64,000 bases of DNA, from the NCBI RefSeq assembly GCF_024713945.1, contig NC_134683.1, positions 2,501-66,500 on the forward strand, in the 5' to 3' direction. The DNA comes from Dermatophagoides farinae. Lineage: Eukaryota; Arthropoda; Arachnida; Sarcoptiformes; Pyroglyphidae. A model generated the notes under the pieces. The model was not told the DNA's origin. It did not search any database and saw nothing but the letters and a program-made list of their open reading frames with translations. Made by a program: the position numbers and the translations under genes. How positions within the stretch are numbered: the first letter of the stretch is position 1; each line of letters starts with the position of its first letter. Shown here one piece after another: positions 22,165 through 33,604 of the stretch.

Positions 22165-22207
22165 AATTGACATTTCCGGGTGGCTCCCGTAAATCGCTAT
22201 GTCAATT
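22165..22207 (+). other. CCCGTAAA stem-loop motif, LINE C copy 1
   Basis: Outer stem AATTGACAT/ATGTCAATT (22165-22173 with 22199-22207), 8-nt bulge TTCCGGGT, inner GGC/GCT (22182-22184 with 22196-22198), loop TCCCGTAAATC. The nine-base outer stem is perfect. Confidence 0.8.
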
Positions 22208-22395
22208 AACCAGCGGAGGACCAGGACGTGAAGCTCGACCAAAACAACAGCGTGACCACACATACACAACAATCATTACAAGAATTAATCCACAGTAATT
22301 TAATTTAATGTTCCACACAAACAATGGACACAACACCTGTTACCAGACCCTACACTCACACATAGAACACAACATAGGGCCACTTGTGGTCACGC

Positions 22396-22443
22396 GCACC
22401 AACAGTCCCAGGGTGGCCCCCGTAAACAGCCACTGTTGTGTGC
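22396..22443 (+). other. CCCGTAAA stem-loop motif, LINE C copy 2
   Basis: Outer stem CAACAGT/ACTGTTG (22400-22406 with 22432-22438), extended by GCAC/GTGC-type pairing, 8-nt bulge CCCAGGGT, inner GGC/GCC, loop CCCCGTAAACA. It lies 230 bp after copy 1; D has the same two-copy spacing. Confidence 0.8.
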
Positions 22444-24433
22444 AGTTGCCTAGTAATCAAAGTATTAACGATTCAAGCTGGAGCAAATCAAAATCAACAT
22501 GAAACGGCATCTCATCATATTTGGCCATACTAGTCAACAACAAAAACAACATTAAACAATAGCAACGTAATTTATCGTCTGTTCCAACACAGCAACGTAA
22601 ATCGATGAAATAATGTACCGGTAGTCCAAAAACAACAACAAACAGCGGCCTGCATCCTTCTCACAGCTTTCCGATCCATGATCCATAGTATAAGAAAATT
22701 TTGAAAAAAATCAACAGAAAACAACCGGATCAATGGTAGTGGCACTTCACAACAAAAGAGTCAAAAAAAATAACGGCATGTGAAGTATTAACTTCACATG
22801 CAATTCCATCATTGAAGTCTGTTCCAATAATTTGAAACGTCTATGGCTCATCCAATGGTATGTTTCCCGCCACATAAACGCAACAGACTATATGGCCTAA
22901 ATATGGTATAAATCAAGTTAACATATGAACAAGTGCACAATGATCATCATCATAAAAATTAATAATATAGTATATATCATATTTCTGCGGCCCATCCATT
23001 TGAATATATCCGTCATGGCCAATCATTGGGTACCATCAACAGCAACAACATACGCCCCATCAAATCGAACAAAATACTTGCAGGATTTACAATTAAAAAA
23101 AAAAAACAACAGAAATTAACAATCAATATAATTATGACAAATAATAACAAATATCACCGGTATTGGAACGATAAAATCAACAGGTTAAAAACGAATACGA
23201 CCACCATATAAAACAACAGAATCAACAAGAAAACAACAGTATTCAACATTAATTGACTAGAATCCTAGAGAAAAATAAAAAACAAGAATCAACAGTATTT
23301 ATAATTATCAAAAATAGTAACAACATCACCAGTATTATAAAAACGATAAAACCAACCAACGAGAATATAAAACCGAAAAATCAACAAGAATAACCAACAA
23401 AAAACCAACAGTATTAATTAATTTAAAATCACCATGGACGAAACCAACAAACAACTAAAATCAATGATAAAAAAAAAGAAGAAAAATCAACAGTATTTAA
23501 ATTCAACGAATAATAATAATTACCAATGAAAACAATTATAAACGACCACAATCCAAATCAATAATTTAAATAACAAGAATCAACAAATAATCGGCAACAA
23601 CGATAACAATAACAATCAGCATAAAACCGATAATTTAAAATCTGAAAAATAAAATCAACAACAACAAGAATCAATAATATCAACAAGTAAACAACAACAC
23701 TTACCAGTATTCATTTGACAAAATAACAACAACGAACGAATAGAATCAACAAGGCACCGCCAACGCATAAGAAATATTCTGTAAAGAAAAATCAATATGG
23801 TATACAATTAATTATAATGATTATCAACAATATCACCGGGCAACAAATGATGGTTTTGACGATTGAAAGAAATGATACAACCACATAATGATGACAACGA
23901 TTCTAATGGAATATCATAGACTGATCTCGACACCAAACAGCACGATGATATATGAATATTAAAATGGAACACCAAGAATTTACCATCAACATTGGATATG
24001 GCTGGCAGAACCACAATACAACACCAGTAGCAACAACGAAACCAAAACCAGCATGGCAAAACATGACAATGGCGTTTTGCAATAATCATGACAACTGAGT
24101 GGCATTTACAATCAACAATTAATCATACAGTCAACATTGAACGAAAAAAAAAAAGAAAAATTGGCCAACTCACTAGCAAAACAACGTAAGTCATGCAAAA
24201 ATCTTAGTCCATTCATAACAATGTCAATGTACACGCATGCACACAAACAAAGAAAACAAAGAAAACAATCTTTTCTTTTTGGCGCCAATTAACGCCCAAC
24301 AAATAGATCATGAAACAAAAATCCATTTTCTTGTATACGAATTGACCATTATCAGACATAGTTTTTACTATTTTGTGTACCACTTGTACATCGAATACAC
24401 CACTAGGACACAAAAACATGCTACAAATTTTTC

Positions 24434-24683
24434 AATATAAAAATCTTGATGAAACAAGCAATCGTTGCGATTTACAACGACCTAGTGTTGTGATGAAAGA
24501 CATTTTTCAATCTTTGATTTTCTCTCCCACACACCGCGTCATATTGTATCCAATCTTGTCGATTTTCATCTTTGTCGTTTTCTTTTTCATTTCTTCACGA
24601 CAATCATCGACACATACACCATACAAAACACACATTCATTTACACAGCCATCTACACACACGTCTTGGCCCGTTGGCTCAAAC
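24434..24683 (+). repeat. 3' copy of LINE C non-terminal direct repeat
   Basis: Identical to 14847-15096. After 24683 the sequence switches to a tail unrelated to the 5' UTR. Confidence 0.97.
24436..24495 (+). promoter_or_regulatory. 3'-terminal promoter block of LINE C
   Basis: TATAAAAA at 24436, CCTAGTG at 24481 (45 nt), ATG at 24493. Same block as at the element's 5' end. A transcript from here would cross the tail and enter element D at about 24890. Confidence 0.72.
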
Positions 24684-24889
24684 ATGTCACAATACATAGG
24701 ACACACAGGGTCTTTCTTTTCCTTTCCTTTTCTTTCTTCCCACACATACAAGAAATGGACACATTTTTATTTTTGGAATCATTTTCTTTATTCAATTTTA
24801 TTGTTGTTTTTTTTATTATTATTTTACTTATGTTTTTTTTTTTCTGATCCATTGATATCAGTCTTTTATTTGATTCTGTATTATTTTTG

Positions 24890-25892
24890 AGGTCCTTGGT
24901 TTGGCCATTTCATCTCGGCTCAATTTCATATGTTTACTTTTTTTCTGATTTCATTTTCATCCTTTCATTCATCTTGGCTCAAATTCATTTGTTCATTTTT
25001 CTGCTTCAATTATCATCTTTCATCAATTGGCTTTAATTTTCATCAATTTATAAATCATTTTTCTTCAAAGACCCGGCTTACAATTTCATCAAGTATATCA
25101 GTTTATCACAATCATCAATCAATATCAATCTTTGCTGTGATCAACATTTGAAATCATCTGGCTCAAACTTCATCAACCAACAATCGTATGTCATTATAAT
25201 CACATTATCCATTGTTTATTACACACATCACAATTCAATTGATTACACTGACCTTGTTTACATTCCATCATCATATTATTGTTTACATTAATACAAGATC
25301 ACTGACACCATCATTATCATCAGGTGCCCACACATCAGCCATTCATCGATAAAACAATTAATTCTTTGGTAAATACAATCATTGTACCGATATTTTCATA
25401 TCATTGATCAATTTGGTGTCAAAATTTCACATCTTATTGCACAGTTGATCTGTTTCATTGCTATCAATACAACACATCATTTTCATTAAGCACATACGAT
25501 CAACACCATAACAAATAGTCAATTAGCTTTCAATACAATTTTTTTTTTTTCTTTTTCACACATCTCTTTTATAACCCATCAATTCATTGCATTTCTTCAT
25601 CAATAAATTTATCAATATCATTTGTCTAAAACAATCTTTTTAAACACATTGGTGTCTGTCTTACAATAAATATTTCAATAAACAAACAAAACAAAATTTT
25701 TCAAATTACATAATCTCAATCATTATTATTCAATTTAATAAACAATTATTTCACCATAATCATTACATTCATTTAATCATCTTACGTGCAAAAAAAAAAA
25801 ACAAACACACAACACTGGCTAAAAAAGTCGTGAAAGTTACTCACACATCAACCCTCCAATCGACACTTAGTCGGTCAAACACGTCATCACCA
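24890..25892 (+). other. 5' UTR of LINE D
   Basis: T-rich then AT-rich non-coding sequence with TTCATC-AATTGGCTTT words related to the C 5' UTR. No TATA plus CCTAGTG block is found here, in agreement with 5' truncation. The ORF1 ATG of C is replaced here by an A-run (25790-25802). Confidence 0.6.
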
Positions 25893-27782
25893 ATGGAGAA
25901 TCCATCTGATGATCGAATGGATGACGGCGATGAAGACCACCCAATGTCTTACGAAGAAGTTACACAACCAAGAAACACAAGACACAACACAACATCACAA
26001 CCAGCTACATCTTCCAATTACATTGTAACAACAGTAAACACCACAATGCCACAACGACACACAACAAGAAGTACTGCTGCAACAAGTCATGCACAGCCAC
26101 CAATTAGCACTGTACCATCAACATCAGCACAATACACATATCCACAATATATATCTGTCACACAACCAGATACATCATCAAATCATACTGTAACAACAGT
26201 GAACACCACAATGCCACAACGACACACAACAAGAAGTACTGCTGCAACAAGTCATGCACAACCACCAATCAGTACTCAACCATTCACATCAGCACAATAC
26301 ACATATCCACCATACACACAACCGAATATGCCACCAACAACTGTCTTCATACCACCACCACAAACACAGTTTTTGTCACAGCCATACACATACCAACAGT
26401 ATCAAGTGCCACCATATACAAACGCACTCTCATTGACTTCCGGCAACACAAACGCCAATCCAATAAGTGTTCAAATACCATTAATATCCAGACCATCCAC
26501 ACCATTGAACACAACATCATCACACATACACACAGCCATACCATCACCATTGACAACCAGAATCACAAGACACAAGCCATCGAGCTCGTCGGATCAAGCA
26601 CTGGATGCATACGAAGACGAACTCCAATATCTCAACGAAACACTGGCTATGGCCATGAGCCTAAAGGGCAACATCAACAGTGCCAGCAAAGCCAAGACAA
26701 TTACGGCATTAAAAATCGCCATAAATCTGTATACCGAAAATCAAGCTCTCAAAGAACAACTGTCGGCCAACACAAAACGTAAATTATATACGGGCGATGA
26801 GGAAGAAGAAAGCGTCTTCAACGATAACGAATATGGCCAAAACACCATCACCGAAATGAAAACGTGCCTGCTTGATCTAAAGCATAGTGTAAAAAATCTT
26901 ACAGATATTGTAATGAACAAACAAACCAGCAATAATATCGTCAATACAACAACAAAGCCGATCTCATTTGCTGATATATTAAAAGAAAACAAAACCACAG
27001 CAACACCCAAACACCAAACAGTGATATCCATCAGAGACAACACCGATACCACCACCACAAGAAAAGTGCTGTCCGAATTAATTCAACCGGCAAAACAAGG
27101 TATCGATGTCACAAATGCCCAAGGTCTCTCCAATGGGAAAATGATCCTCGATTTCCGTGATGAAGACAGCAAAAACAAATTCAACACCATCGCAGCCTCC
27201 ACCGCCAATATCATTGCCGAACCACCAAGAAAATTGACACCAACAATCATGTTAAAAGGCGTAAGAAAAGATATCGACAAAAGCAAAATACCAGAAATGT
27301 TTGCTAGTTTTAACCATCAAATAGACATATACGTCTTAAGCAACGATATCGACATTAAAAAAGCAGTTCAAATTGTAAACGAACGTACAAATTTTCGCAA
27401 CCGCGATAGATTGATCAACTATGGCATCACCGTAGATCCAAAAATTCGAGATATCATCATCAATGACATGGGTGGCAAAATAATTCTCGATTATTCAATG
27501 GTTCATGTCGAGGATATGTCTCCTCTACGACAATGCTATCGATGTTATGGATTCAACCATAAAGCAGAAAAGTGTCAATTAAAACCAGAAGAGCAGCTAT
27601 GCTTCCACTGCGGTGGTCGCCATAACTACAACATCTGTCCAAACCAGCATTGTCCACCACGATGTGCCAATTGCATGAAAACCGGTGTCAAAGAAAACAT
27701 AAATCACAATAGTGTCAGCAAATCCTGCCCAGTCTATACTAGAATGTTAATGAGAATCGCCGATAAAATTCAATTCAATTAA
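25893..27782 (+). CDS. LINE D ORF1: Gag-like protein with internal duplication
   Basis: 629 aa from the first in-frame ATG (MENPSDDRMDDGDED). The frame is open further upstream and there matches the C N terminus (AKKVVKV against AKKIIKV), but the ATG at that place is gone, so the N terminus is probably shortened by about 30 residues. The Thr/Pro/Gln-rich region carries a duplicated 55-residue unit (TTMPQRHTTRSTAATSHAQP occurs twice). Then the conserved domain (FADILKENK, LSNGKMILDF, LKGVRKDI) and three knuckles: CYRCYGFNHKAEKC, CFHCGGRHNYNIC and CANC...H...C. Confidence 0.9.
   Translation: MENPSDDRMDDGDEDHPMSYEEVTQPRNTRHNTTSQPATSSNYIVTTVNTTMPQRHTTRSTAATSHAQPPISTVPSTSAQYTYPQYISVTQPDTSSNHTVTTVNTTMPQRHTTRSTAATSHAQPPISTQPFTSAQYTYPPYTQPNMPPTTVFIPPPQTQFLSQPYTYQQYQVPPYTNALSLTSGNTNANPISVQIPLISRPSTPLNTTSSHIHTAIPSPLTTRITRHKPSSSSDQALDAYEDELQYLNETLAMAMSLKGNINSASKAKTITALKIAINLYTENQALKEQLSANTKRKLYTGDEEEESVFNDNEYGQNTITEMKTCLLDLKHSVKNLTDIVMNKQTSNNIVNTTTKPISFADILKENKTTATPKHQTVISIRDNTDTTTTRKVLSELIQPAKQGIDVTNAQGLSNGKMILDFRDEDSKNKFNTIAASTANIIAEPPRKLTPTIMLKGVRKDIDKSKIPEMFASFNHQIDIYVLSNDIDIKKAVQIVNERTNFRNRDRLINYGITVDPKIRDIIINDMGGKIILDYSMVHVEDMSPLRQCYRCYGFNHKAEKCQLKPEEQLCFHCGGRHNYNICPNQHCPPRCANCMKTGVKENINHNSVSKSCPVYTRMLMRIADKIQFN
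25996..26316 (+). repeat. 165-bp tandem duplication within LINE D ORF1
   Basis: Two units, about 25996-26153 and 26161-26316, in the same reading frame, differing at roughly one base in ten. Element C has one unit at this place, so the duplication arose in the D lineage. Confidence 0.85.
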
Positions 27783-27813
27783 TCATTCCACATCCAACAA
27801 GGACCGTATCTGC

Positions 27814-30800
27814 GTGGCACAAATCAATTGTAACAAATCACCATCAGCTCTGACACAATTTCTCAAATTCTGTGACGAAAGAAATATCGACATCGCCATC
27901 ATCAGTGAACCACCATTACGCAACAATTTACCATCAATCAACAAGAAATTTAATCCTATGTATGCCATCAATTCAAATCGACCAACAACAAACAACCGAC
28001 GAGTAACACGACGAAGTTCACGTATCAATCAATCGACATCCACCAGCCAACAATCAAACAGTGATCAACAACAGCCTGTTCGTGCCTGCATCATCACATT
28101 CAACCCAGCCTTACCATCGATAATCATTTCACATCTGTCAAACACCGACTACATTGTTGCCAACATCAACGACATTATCATCGCCTCAGTTTACTGTGAG
28201 CCAAATACCAGCATCAACGACACCTTAAATTGTATCACACAAACAGTCAACCATGCCAACAACAAAAAGTGTATAATTGCTGGTGACTTCAATGCCAAAT
28301 CCTTATACTGGGGCTCGGACACCACTGACGATCGTGGTCAAGAAATCATGTCAACAATAGCACATCTCAATCTCAACATCCTAAATGAGGGCAACAAACC
28401 AACGTTCGACACTGTACGTGGTCAACGACGTATTCTTTCATTCATCGATCTTTCACTAGTGAACAACAACATAATCGACCATATTTACGATTGGAAAGTG
28501 CATGATAATGTCCATCTTAGTGATCACCGACCGATCACATTTATCATCACCGATCAATACATCAACAATCAATACGACAGATCAACCACACGTTGGAATA
28601 CGTCAAACATCGATTGGAACAGTTGGAGCACCGACATTGAACAGCAACTTGACGATCACAACATTACACCAGCGATAATCAATAACATCAACGATCATAA
28701 CGAATTGGATATAGTTGTCATAAGAATCACGAATTTCATACAACATGCCTGTGATCAACATTGTGGGAAATACCGAAACAAAAGAACAAGACCAGCCAAG
28801 TGGACCAACAATCAGTCGTTAAAAGACATCATCAACAAACAAAAATCAATATACAGAAAAATTCGTCGTTGCCATAATCCATTTGCAATCGAAAGATTAA
28901 AAAACGAATATTTGATTGCTAGACAACAATATCGAGACTTGGCACAGTCACTTAAGGATGATGAATTCAACAGATATCTCAACGGCTATGGACCAGAGAA
29001 CTGCTACCAGAAGGTCTGCCGCTTGTTAAAAAATAACGACAACATGGTCGCACGTACCATCGAAGGTACATACAACCCGATCGACTCAACCACCAAATTA
29101 GTCGCATCGCTTTTCCCAGATGATGATTTCAACGACAACGATGAGCAACAAGTCATTCGCCAACATACCAACAAGTGGCTTAGTAAAAATAAAAGCAGTA
29201 ATGGCATACCACCTGTATCAATCCTCGAGCTAAATAATGTGGTGCATAAATTTCAAGATGGTAAAGCGCCAGGCTTCGACGGCATCTCACCAAAAATCGT
29301 AAAAAGTTTTTGGCTCTTCTTTCCGGATATCATGCTTGCCATCTACAACGGGTGTCTTCGTCTAAATTATGTGCCATATCTGTGGAAAAGCTCAATCATC
29401 CGAATATTACCAAAACCTGGACGTGATGATTACAGTAAAACCAACGCCTACCGCCCAATAGGTTTAATCTCCGTCCTAGGTAAAGTGCTCGAACGAATCA
29501 TGTCTATACGTATTACCAATCATCTCATCAACAATGGTCACATGTCACATCATCAGTACGGCTTTATGGCCGGAAAATCAACCGATCACGCATTATTGAA
29601 TTTGCATAATGACATCGACACAGCAATTTCAAAATTCAAACATGTATGCTTAATATCATTAGACATCAGAGGTGCATTCGATCATACATGGCATCCTTTC
29701 GTCATCGACCAAATGATTAAATACCGCACTCCAAAATATCTCATCCAATTGATCAATGCGTACCAGAACAACAGAAGAATAACGGTTAGTTACGGCGGCG
29801 TTACGTGCAATAAAACAACCAATAGAGGTACTGTTCAAGGCTCCATTCTTGGTCCATTAATGTGGAATTTAGTGGTAAATGATCTTTTGTGCAAGAATTT
29901 TGGCTTCGACGTTAATATACAGGCATATGCAGATGATGTTACCATGGTCGTCGCGTGTGATTGTATCAATTATATGTCAATTAAAATCAACAAAATACTG
30001 GAGATGGCAGCCTGCTGGGGACGTAAATGTAAATTAACATTTTCAGAATCAAAAACAAAAATTATGTACGTATCAAAAAGGATTGCTCGTCCCATCTATT
30101 CACCAGTGAGAATGAACGGTTCAGTCATCGATCCAGTAAAAGAAATCAAGATCCTGGGCATAATATTTGACCACAAACTCGACTATCGACCACACATCAA
30201 ACACGTTGTATCAAAAGCAACAAGAGTAAACAAAAGTATCACTGGCATTGCCAGAAAATCATATGGTCTGAGTCCTGCAGTCCTGCGCATGATCTATCAC
30301 AGCATCACCGAACCGATTCTGTCGTATGGCGGGATTGTCACCAACAAAGCAACAACATACCAACATATTCATAAAATATTCAGACAACTTGTCACACCGA
30401 TAGCTCAACAAGCCACCAAGGCCTACAGAACTTCGTCATTCATTTCCGTCACCGCATTAGCAGATTTTCCACCAATCGAATTGTACATCAATTTTAGAGC
30501 AACAGTTGCCACAGCAAGAGTAACAGGTAAGTACCTGTACAATGATCAACAAATTCAAGTGGACATAAATGACAACCATAACGATGATCCATCAAAAAGA
30601 ATAGCAACAATCATCAGAGAACCATCAGTATTGCCACCAACAAGAATCATCATTAAATCAATCAAAACAGCAAGAGGAATTGGCTCAGCTTATATGATTT
30701 TCAGCAGCACAAACATTACCAGAATCAATCATTTCAGATTACCGTTATATTGTACGATCCAACAAGCCGACCTTTTCACCATCTCAAAAGTGTTCAACAT

Positions 30801-31482
30801 GATACAAGAAAATCACATTCATCATACTGTTTATATCGTCACAAATAACATCAGTACGGCTCAGCATATCGGGCGACGTGACCGGAAAAATCGGCAAAGA
30901 CTGGCAAATGAACTTATTGACATGGCTTTGACCAATGTAATAGTCGCCTGGAATAAAATAGACAAGAATGAGCAGTGGTACCAAAAGTTGAAAAAATATG
31001 CCAAAAGAACAGCAAACAACAGAACAAGAGAATACGATTATCAAAGGATGCCGTTAAGTTATATCAAAAAGTACGAACAAACAAAAATGATGATCAACTG
31101 GAATACCATGTATCACAGAAACCGATTTGGCACCAACATCAAACAGCTGTGTCCAAATGTACATGATGCCCGGAAATTTGTACCGTTCATCAACAAACAT
31201 GTCACACAGACTATCACCGGTCACGGCCAATTCGGCGCGTATCTGGCCAAATTTGGAATATCAAACGATAAAAAATGTTGCTGTGGCTTCAGATATCAGT
31301 CGGTACAACATCTGATCAACGACTGCCAATTGTTAAACCGGCTAAGAAATGATTATCGATCCACAATCAATAATACAACCAACCCGAATGAAAGAACACG
31401 ACTAACAGCCATCTTTTACCAGAATATTGCCATTTTTGCCGACGAACACAGATTATCGATTCACCGGCGACATCCACCATGA
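27814..31482 (+). CDS. LINE D ORF2: endonuclease–reverse transcriptase, no AUG start visible
   Basis: 1222 codons from 27814; the frame is open upstream past the ORF1 stop (27780-27782), but as in C no in-frame ATG precedes the endonuclease Asn (VAQINCNKSP), so start choice is open. Same order as C: APE endonuclease (ISEPP, AGDFNAKS, SDHRPI), a 45-residue Arg/Ser/Gln-rich insert, RT (APGFDGISP, LPKPGRDDYSKTNAYRP, SLDIRGAFDHTWH, GTVQGSILGPLMWN, AYADD), RNase H-like region lacking the catalytic acids, CCCG-x7-H-x4-C knuckle. No interruption is seen. Confidence 0.92.
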   Translation: MAQINCNKSPSALTQFLKFCDERNIDIAIISEPPLRNNLPSINKKFNPMYAINSNRPTTNNRRVTRRSSRINQSTSTSQQSNSDQQQPVRACIITFNPALPSIIISHLSNTDYIVANINDIIIASVYCEPNTSINDTLNCITQTVNHANNKKCIIAGDFNAKSLYWGSDTTDDRGQEIMSTIAHLNLNILNEGNKPTFDTVRGQRRILSFIDLSLVNNNIIDHIYDWKVHDNVHLSDHRPITFIITDQYINNQYDRSTTRWNTSNIDWNSWSTDIEQQLDDHNITPAIINNINDHNELDIVVIRITNFIQHACDQHCGKYRNKRTRPAKWTNNQSLKDIINKQKSIYRKIRRCHNPFAIERLKNEYLIARQQYRDLAQSLKDDEFNRYLNGYGPENCYQKVCRLLKNNDNMVARTIEGTYNPIDSTTKLVASLFPDDDFNDNDEQQVIRQHTNKWLSKNKSSNGIPPVSILELNNVVHKFQDGKAPGFDGISPKIVKSFWLFFPDIMLAIYNGCLRLNYVPYLWKSSIIRILPKPGRDDYSKTNAYRPIGLISVLGKVLERIMSIRITNHLINNGHMSHHQYGFMAGKSTDHALLNLHNDIDTAISKFKHVCLISLDIRGAFDHTWHPFVIDQMIKYRTPKYLIQLINAYQNNRRITVSYGGVTCNKTTNRGTVQGSILGPLMWNLVVNDLLCKNFGFDVNIQAYADDVTMVVACDCINYMSIKINKILEMAACWGRKCKLTFSESKTKIMYVSKRIARPIYSPVRMNGSVIDPVKEIKILGIIFDHKLDYRPHIKHVVSKATRVNKSITGIARKSYGLSPAVLRMIYHSITEPILSYGGIVTNKATTYQHIHKIFRQLVTPIAQQATKAYRTSSFISVTALADFPPIELYINFRATVATARVTGKYLYNDQQIQVDINDNHNDDPSKRIATIIREPSVLPPTRIIIKSIKTARGIGSAYMIFSSTNITRINHFRLPLYCTIQQADLFTISKVFNMIQENHIHHTVYIVTNNISTAQHIGRRDRKNRQRLANELIDMALTNVIVAWNKIDKNEQWYQKLKKYAKRTANNRTREYDYQRMPLSYIKKYEQTKMMINWNTMYHRNRFGTNIKQLCPNVHDARKFVPFINKHVTQTITGHGQFGAYLAKFGISNDKKCCCGFRYQSVQHLINDCQLLNRLRNDYRSTINNTTNPNERTRLTAIFYQNIAIFADEHRLSIHRRHPP

Positions 31483-31564
31483 TCAATTCATCGATTCAAC
31501 TTATGGCCACTGTCCCGGTATTGATCACAATGCAACGCTTAGAGCTCATCATGCACAGCAACGT

Positions 31565-31690
31565 ATGGCAGATCTCCGGGACTCCGCCAAACCGTCACGA
31601 GCGTAGCTCGTGAGGTTTGGCTCGAAACGCACTCCTCCGGGACATCGCCAAACCGTCACGAGCATAGCTCGTGAGGTTTGGCTCGATGTC
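31565..31690 (+). repeat. Tandem 3'-UTR hairpins of LINE D (2 copies)
   Basis: Two 61-bp units with 36-nt inverted repeats at 31586-31621 and 31647-31682, sequence as in C (GCCAAACC, G, TCACGAGC, loop GTA or ATA, GCTCGTGA, GGTTTGGC). A CCTAACCTAACCTA word follows at about 31694-31707, as in C. Confidence 0.93.
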
Positions 31691-31856
31691 TTTACCTAAC
31701 CTAACCTAGCCTTACTAGGGAAGGAACTAGGTACGGTACTTGCAAACACATCCACACACGTTACACACCTACTAGATTTTAATTGTTAGACACATCCACT
31801 GGACACAACATATGCAACAGACGTTCATTCACACAAAGTACACAAATGCATTACCA

Positions 31857-31900
31857 GATGGCAGTGTCAGGGTGGCCCCCGTAAAAAGCTACTGTCCATC
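31857..31900 (+). other. CCCGTAAA stem-loop motif, LINE D copy 1
   Basis: Outer stem GATGGCAGT/ACTGTCCATC (one bulge), 8-nt bulge GTCAGGGT, inner GGC/GCT, loop CCCCGTAAAAA. Confidence 0.78.
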
Positions 31901-32092
31901 AACCACGGAGGAGTGCGTTTGCCAAGAATCGTGTTCACCGCAACAACATGACCATCAACACAACAATTAACCAGACAACACACACAGTAATTTAAATCAT
32001 TGTATAGGAACACAAACAAGAATTACAACAATGTAACAGACGTTCACTTACACACACAAGAATACAACAACAGGGATACATGTTGGTCATGT

Positions 32093-32140
32093 GCACCGAC
32101 AGTCCCAGGGTGGCTCCCGTAAACAGCCACTGTCGTGTGC
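32093..32140 (+). other. CCCGTAAA stem-loop motif, LINE D copy 2
   Basis: Outer stem CGACAGT/ACTGTCG extended by GCAC/GTGC-type pairing, 8-nt bulge CCCAGGGT, inner GGC/GCC, loop TCCCGTAAACA. It lies 236 bp after copy 1. Confidence 0.8.
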
Positions 32141-33604
32141 TGTTGTCGGGTCATCACAAGAATATTGAATTGGTCAAATGTCAAGAATAATTTATGCAAG
32201 ATGTCAACAACGCCATCCCCTGCTCAAACCAGGTCTACTATGCCGGTTCACGATCAGCAACGACAAACAAGAAATATAAACCAGATACAACATCCCAACA
32301 AGAATTCATCAACACAGATCTGTCATTATCAATTTCGATCCATCCAACAACGAACGAAATCATCACACATCCAACAGTTGGTTCCCCTACAAGTGAACGA
32401 AAATGGCATTACAAAATTTGATTCAAATATACATAAAAGTCATAATAATAATTTCAAAAATTGACATCGGCAGAATCGACAAACAAAACAGCAACAGTTG
32501 AATTTCCACCATCCATTCGTCACCAGAGTATCGGCATCATGATCATCGATTAAATATTTAACAAAAGTCCAGTACCAATCAATGAATAATAATGTATGGA
32601 ATAAATATATCACAGATACAACTGGCATCGAAATCTCCATTAAGGACGACCACCATTGAAGCAACGAATAACGACAGTCGATATTTCTTACCAGCACTAG
32701 AATGATAAAAACAAGAATTAAAATCAACGAACAACAAATCAAATATCACAGATAATCACCGGTCACTGGAATTTCCGTCCGGACAATCACCACCAAAGTA
32801 ACGAATAACGATGATTGATATTCCAAACCAGACTAGAACATAAAAACAAGAAGTAAAAATCATCATCAACAACAACACGATTCAACATATCACAAATAAA
32901 CTTTGGCCATGGGAATTTCCAACTGGACGATCATCATCAGAGCAACGATTGATAAAAATCGATATTCCGGACCTGGGGAAATAAAAACGAAAATTATAAA
33001 AACCAGCAACATAAAAACGACAATTTTAAACATGATACATTCCACCAGTATATCAACACAGTGCTCGTATTCTTTTGGAACCATATCTCGAACAATTCAA
33101 TTGGATGGCTAATTGGAGCCAATCTTCGATCAACAACAAACAACAACAAGTCAAAAATGAGCAGAAAACAAAATGTGGCCAAGCAGTGTGAAAATTGACG
33201 CCAACTCATCATTGAACAAATTGTAAGTCATATTCATGCACATTAATCGATCACAACAAAAATCAAAACACAACACAAACAGATGTCTTCATCACTGTCA
33301 ACAAACACACGCATGCACAATTGACAGAAAATATACCGCCAAATTTGAGCCAACAATAGAAAGATCAATCGACCCGACGTAAAAACTACGTTTGGCGCCA
33401 TTATCTTTAGCATAGAAATATGTAGACAACGCCGGTCGACATACGACACTTGACAATCACTGAGTTACATTGCCACTGTACAATGATAGATTTTGAACAT
33501 TATGAACGACCAATAGATTTCTTTCTCGTAGTTTTTCCCCTCTTTTTCCCCCTCAATAACCGATAAAGCATTACGAACAGTGTAGGGAATTGATTTATCA
33601 AATG

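Larger units (their letters stand above)
21967..24433 (+). other. 3' UTR of LINE C
   Basis: Non-coding: CACACA-rich stretch to about 22400 that contains the two CCCGTAAA stem-loops, then an A-rich and CAACA-rich stretch (22500-24200) full of AACAACAAAAATCAACAGTATT-like words, without an ORF of note. It is the longest 3' UTR of the array together with that of D. Confidence 0.6.
14838..24889 (+). mobile_element. LINE C: full-length telomeric non-LTR retrotransposon with intact ORFs
   Basis: Order: promoter-containing 5' end (repeat begins at 14847), long T-rich 5' UTR, ORF1, ORF2, three tandem hairpins, two CCCGTAAA stem-loops, long 3' UTR, TATA box and 250-bp repeat of the 5' end (24434-24683), then a T-rich tail ending near 24889 where element D begins. 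C and D are the same subfamily by ORF and UTR similarity. The tail end is placed by comparison with the tails of B, D and E and is uncertain by some tens of bases. Confidence 0.9.
31710..33604 (+). other. 3' UTR of LINE D
   Basis: CACA-rich start with two CCCGTAAA stem-loops, then A/CAACA-rich sequence. Two imperfect segments near 32590-32850 share the frame ATATCACAGAT...GGAATTTCC...CGAATAACGA. No gene recognised. Confidence 0.55.

Noticed and set aside
22165-22443. Known ribozyme (hammerhead, HDV-like or twister) for the CCCGTAAA motif
   Set aside because: I do not find CTGATGA/GAAA of hammerheads or an HDV-like nested double pseudoknot, and I could not match the twister consensus. Left as an unknown structure.
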